In this document: positions 62,924 to 64,000 of the stretch, piece by piece
Layout of the letters: every line of letters begins with the position of its first letter
Numbering within the stretch: position 1 is the stretch's first letter
DNA from: Sedimentisphaerales bacterium
Lineage (GTDB): Bacteria; Planctomycetota; Phycisphaerae; Sedimentisphaerales; SG8-4
Reading direction: 5' to 3'
Assembly (NCBI GenBank): GCA_016928975.1
Contig: JAFGJR010000066.1
Coordinates: 12,396-76,395 of the forward strand
DNA length: 64,000 nt
Notes under the pieces: model-generated
Seen by the model: only the letters and a program-made list of their open reading frames with translations
What the model was told of the DNA's origin: nothing
The model's database searches: none
Translations under genes and position numbers: made by a program

Positions 62924-63622
62924 TTGCAAAAGCCCTCGGCAACGCCCATCATGGGCGCCATGTTGAGGCCCAACGACAGCAGTCTCCTGGAATCGGCTCG
63001 GCGGCAGATGCTTCAAGAGCATTTGCAGGGACGCGGCATCGTGGACGCGGATGTCCTGAGGGTGATGGCCCAGATCCCGCGCGAGCGGTTTGTGCCGCCG
63101 GAGCATCGCGATCGGGCGTATGCCGACGGCCCGCTGCCGATTGGCGAGGGTCAGACGATCTCGCAGCCCTACATCGTGGCCTTGATGACGCAGCTTCTGC
63201 GCGTGAATCGGGACTGCGAGGTCCTGGAGATCGGCACCGGCAGCGGATACCAGACGGTGATCCTCGCGGGATTGGCCAGACGCGTCTATACCATCGAGAG
63301 GCTCCCAGAGATGTCGGCGGCCGCGAGCAAGATCCTGAGTGAGCTGGGCATCGGCAACGTCGAGTTCCGCGTCGGCGACGGCAGTTGCGGCTGGCCCGAC
63401 GACAGGACATTCGACCGGATCCTCATCACCGCAGCGATCCCGGACTTCCCCCCGCCTCTGACGGCGCAGTTGGTCGAAGGAGGCATGATGGTCGCCCCCA
63501 TCGGACAAAGCTCCGTGCAGCAGCTCACGATCGCCGAGAAGCATCACGGCAAGCTCGTCGAGAAGCACACCAGCAGTTGCCGCTTCGTCCGACTCATCGG
63601 CGAGCATGGTTTTCCCGCCTGA
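62924..63622 (+). CDS. pcm: Protein-L-isoaspartate O-methyltransferase
   Basis: The 232-residue protein has VLEIGTGSGYQTVILAGLA (SAM motif I), RVYTIERLPEM, FDRILITAAIPDFP and the N-terminal helix QHLQGRGI-like segment (LQEHLQGRGIVDADVLRVM), with RFVPPEHRDRAYADGPLPIGEGQTISQPYIVA forming the substrate site. It repairs isoaspartyl residues in damaged proteins. TTG 62924 has AGGAGGG eight bases upstream; ATG 62951 or 62960 would shorten the protein by 9-12 residues without harm. Confidence 0.92.
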   Translation: MQKPSATPIMGAMLRPNDSSLLESARRQMLQEHLQGRGIVDADVLRVMAQIPRERFVPPEHRDRAYADGPLPIGEGQTISQPYIVALMTQLLRVNRDCEVLEIGTGSGYQTVILAGLARRVYTIERLPEMSAAASKILSELGIGNVEFRVGDGSCGWPDDRTFDRILITAAIPDFPPPLTAQLVEGGMMVAPIGQSSVQQLTIAEKHHGKLVEKHTSSCRFVRLIGEHGFPA

Positions 63623-63755
63623 ACGAACTGGTCAATAAACCATGCACTTGGTAGAATATGGGAGTGCAGGCAAAACAAGGTTGGATGGGGACACGACCCG
63701 GTACGGCGCTTCGGCGGAGTACGTACCGCTTGTAGAATCGAAGGCTATCGGACAC

Positions 63756-64000
63756 ATGCAAGGGGACGTTTCTGAAGAAGCTCAAGGCAGGGAGAGCATC
63801 ACACTCACGACGCCGGTCCAGTACGTCAAGGGTGTCGGACCCGCGCGGGCGGCAATCTTTGAGAAGCTTGGCGTGCAGACGGTTGGCGATCTGCTGGAGT
63901 ATTTCCCTCGTGACTGGGTCTTTGCACCGGACCCGATCAGGATTTCGCATCTGCGTCCGAACGAGTCCGCGACGATCGTCGGCCTGGTCGAGTCGATCGA
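63756..64000 (+). CDS. recG: ATP-dependent DNA helicase RecG (5' part)
   Basis: ATG 63756 starts a frame that runs off the right edge (81 codons). TPVQYVKGVGPARAAIFEKLGVQTVGDLLEYFPRDW shows the helix-hairpin-helix-like KGVGP pattern and DLLEYFPR of the RecG wedge domain N-terminus; NESATIVGLVESI begins the OB-fold. RecG reverses stalled replication forks. The helicase motifs lie beyond the window. The 130 bases before it hold no clear promoter; an upstream ATG at 63684 is closed by a stop at 63732. Confidence 0.85.
   Translation, partial: MQGDVSEEAQGRESITLTTPVQYVKGVGPARAAIFEKLGVQTVGDLLEYFPRDWVFAPDPIRISHLRPNESATIVGLVESI

Noticed and set aside
62348..63607. Minus-strand open frame spanning the TauE/SafE and Pcm genes
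   Set aside because: It crosses two real genes and their spacer and is rich in His/Asp/Gln shadow residues.

Overview
This window looks like a chromosome segment of a Planctomycetota bacterium, most likely from the Phycisphaerae/Sedimentisphaerales side. That is inferred from gene content, not from a marker gene. The clues are an ECF sigma/FecR pair beside carbohydrate enzymes, many secreted glycan-degrading enzymes without SusC/SusD, PA14 and beta-helix proteins, a PD40/TPR protein with a haem-c motif, a SpoIVB-type (S55) protein, and an array of pseudopilins with variants of the H-X9-DG motif. Base composition looks GC-rich throughout. No tRNA, rRNA or CRISPR array was found.

Region 1 (1-30200) is a polysaccharide-degradation island. 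It holds a CE1-like esterase with a malectin domain (partial at the left edge), an ECF sigma factor, a FecR-like anti-sigma protein, a GH95 fucosidase, a two-gene ABC-2 transporter, a GH43 enzyme with a fascin-like tail, a DUF1593 nucleoside-hydrolase-like protein, a GH62 arabinofuranosidase without an export signal, a GH106-like enzyme, a CE15 glucuronoyl esterase, a 1412-residue PA14 surface protein on the opposite strand, a GH141-like beta-helix protein and an SGNH-GH29 fusion. Together they fit attack on a decorated glucuronoarabinoxylan or pectin-like glycan carrying fucose, arabinose, rhamnose, glucuronoyl and feruloyl/acetyl groups. The island is interrupted at 23.4-25.7 kb by a decayed pseudopilin gene, a small-protein/nucleotidyltransferase pair resembling a toxin-antitoxin module, a small membrane protein and a lone ABC-type ATPase.

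Region 2 (30200-42600) holds a pyridine-nucleotide oxidoreductase, a PD40/TPR protein, an RluA-type pseudouridine synthase, a TPR membrane protein, an S55 protein, a beta-propeller protein and a fumarase alpha subunit. A REP-associated (Y1, HUH) transposase with inverted REP-like palindromes on both sides sits directly behind the fumarase gene. A 175-base element with 28-base near-perfect inverted ends lies at 36.4 kb.

Region 3 (42700-50400, minus strand) has five tandem pseudopilin genes followed by the housekeeping genes rsmA, pdxA and ribE. Region 4 (50600-64000) has a membrane protein coupled to a thymidylate-synthase-like protein, a PpiC-type isomerase, a structured non-coding stretch with a clear terminator, a secreted alpha/alpha-barrel protein, a minus-strand operon of polysaccharide deacetylase, 3-hydroxyacyl-CoA dehydrogenase, thiolase and GNAT, two secreted/lipoprotein genes, a TauE/SafE transporter, Pcm methyltransferase and the start of recG.

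Non-coding structure is rich: REP-like palindromes near live and dead RAYT genes, a two-copy 72-base double-hairpin repeat, several AT-rich palindromic spacers, the 175-base element and a possible small RNA. Long open frames opposite real genes are GC-rich shadows and are left out.
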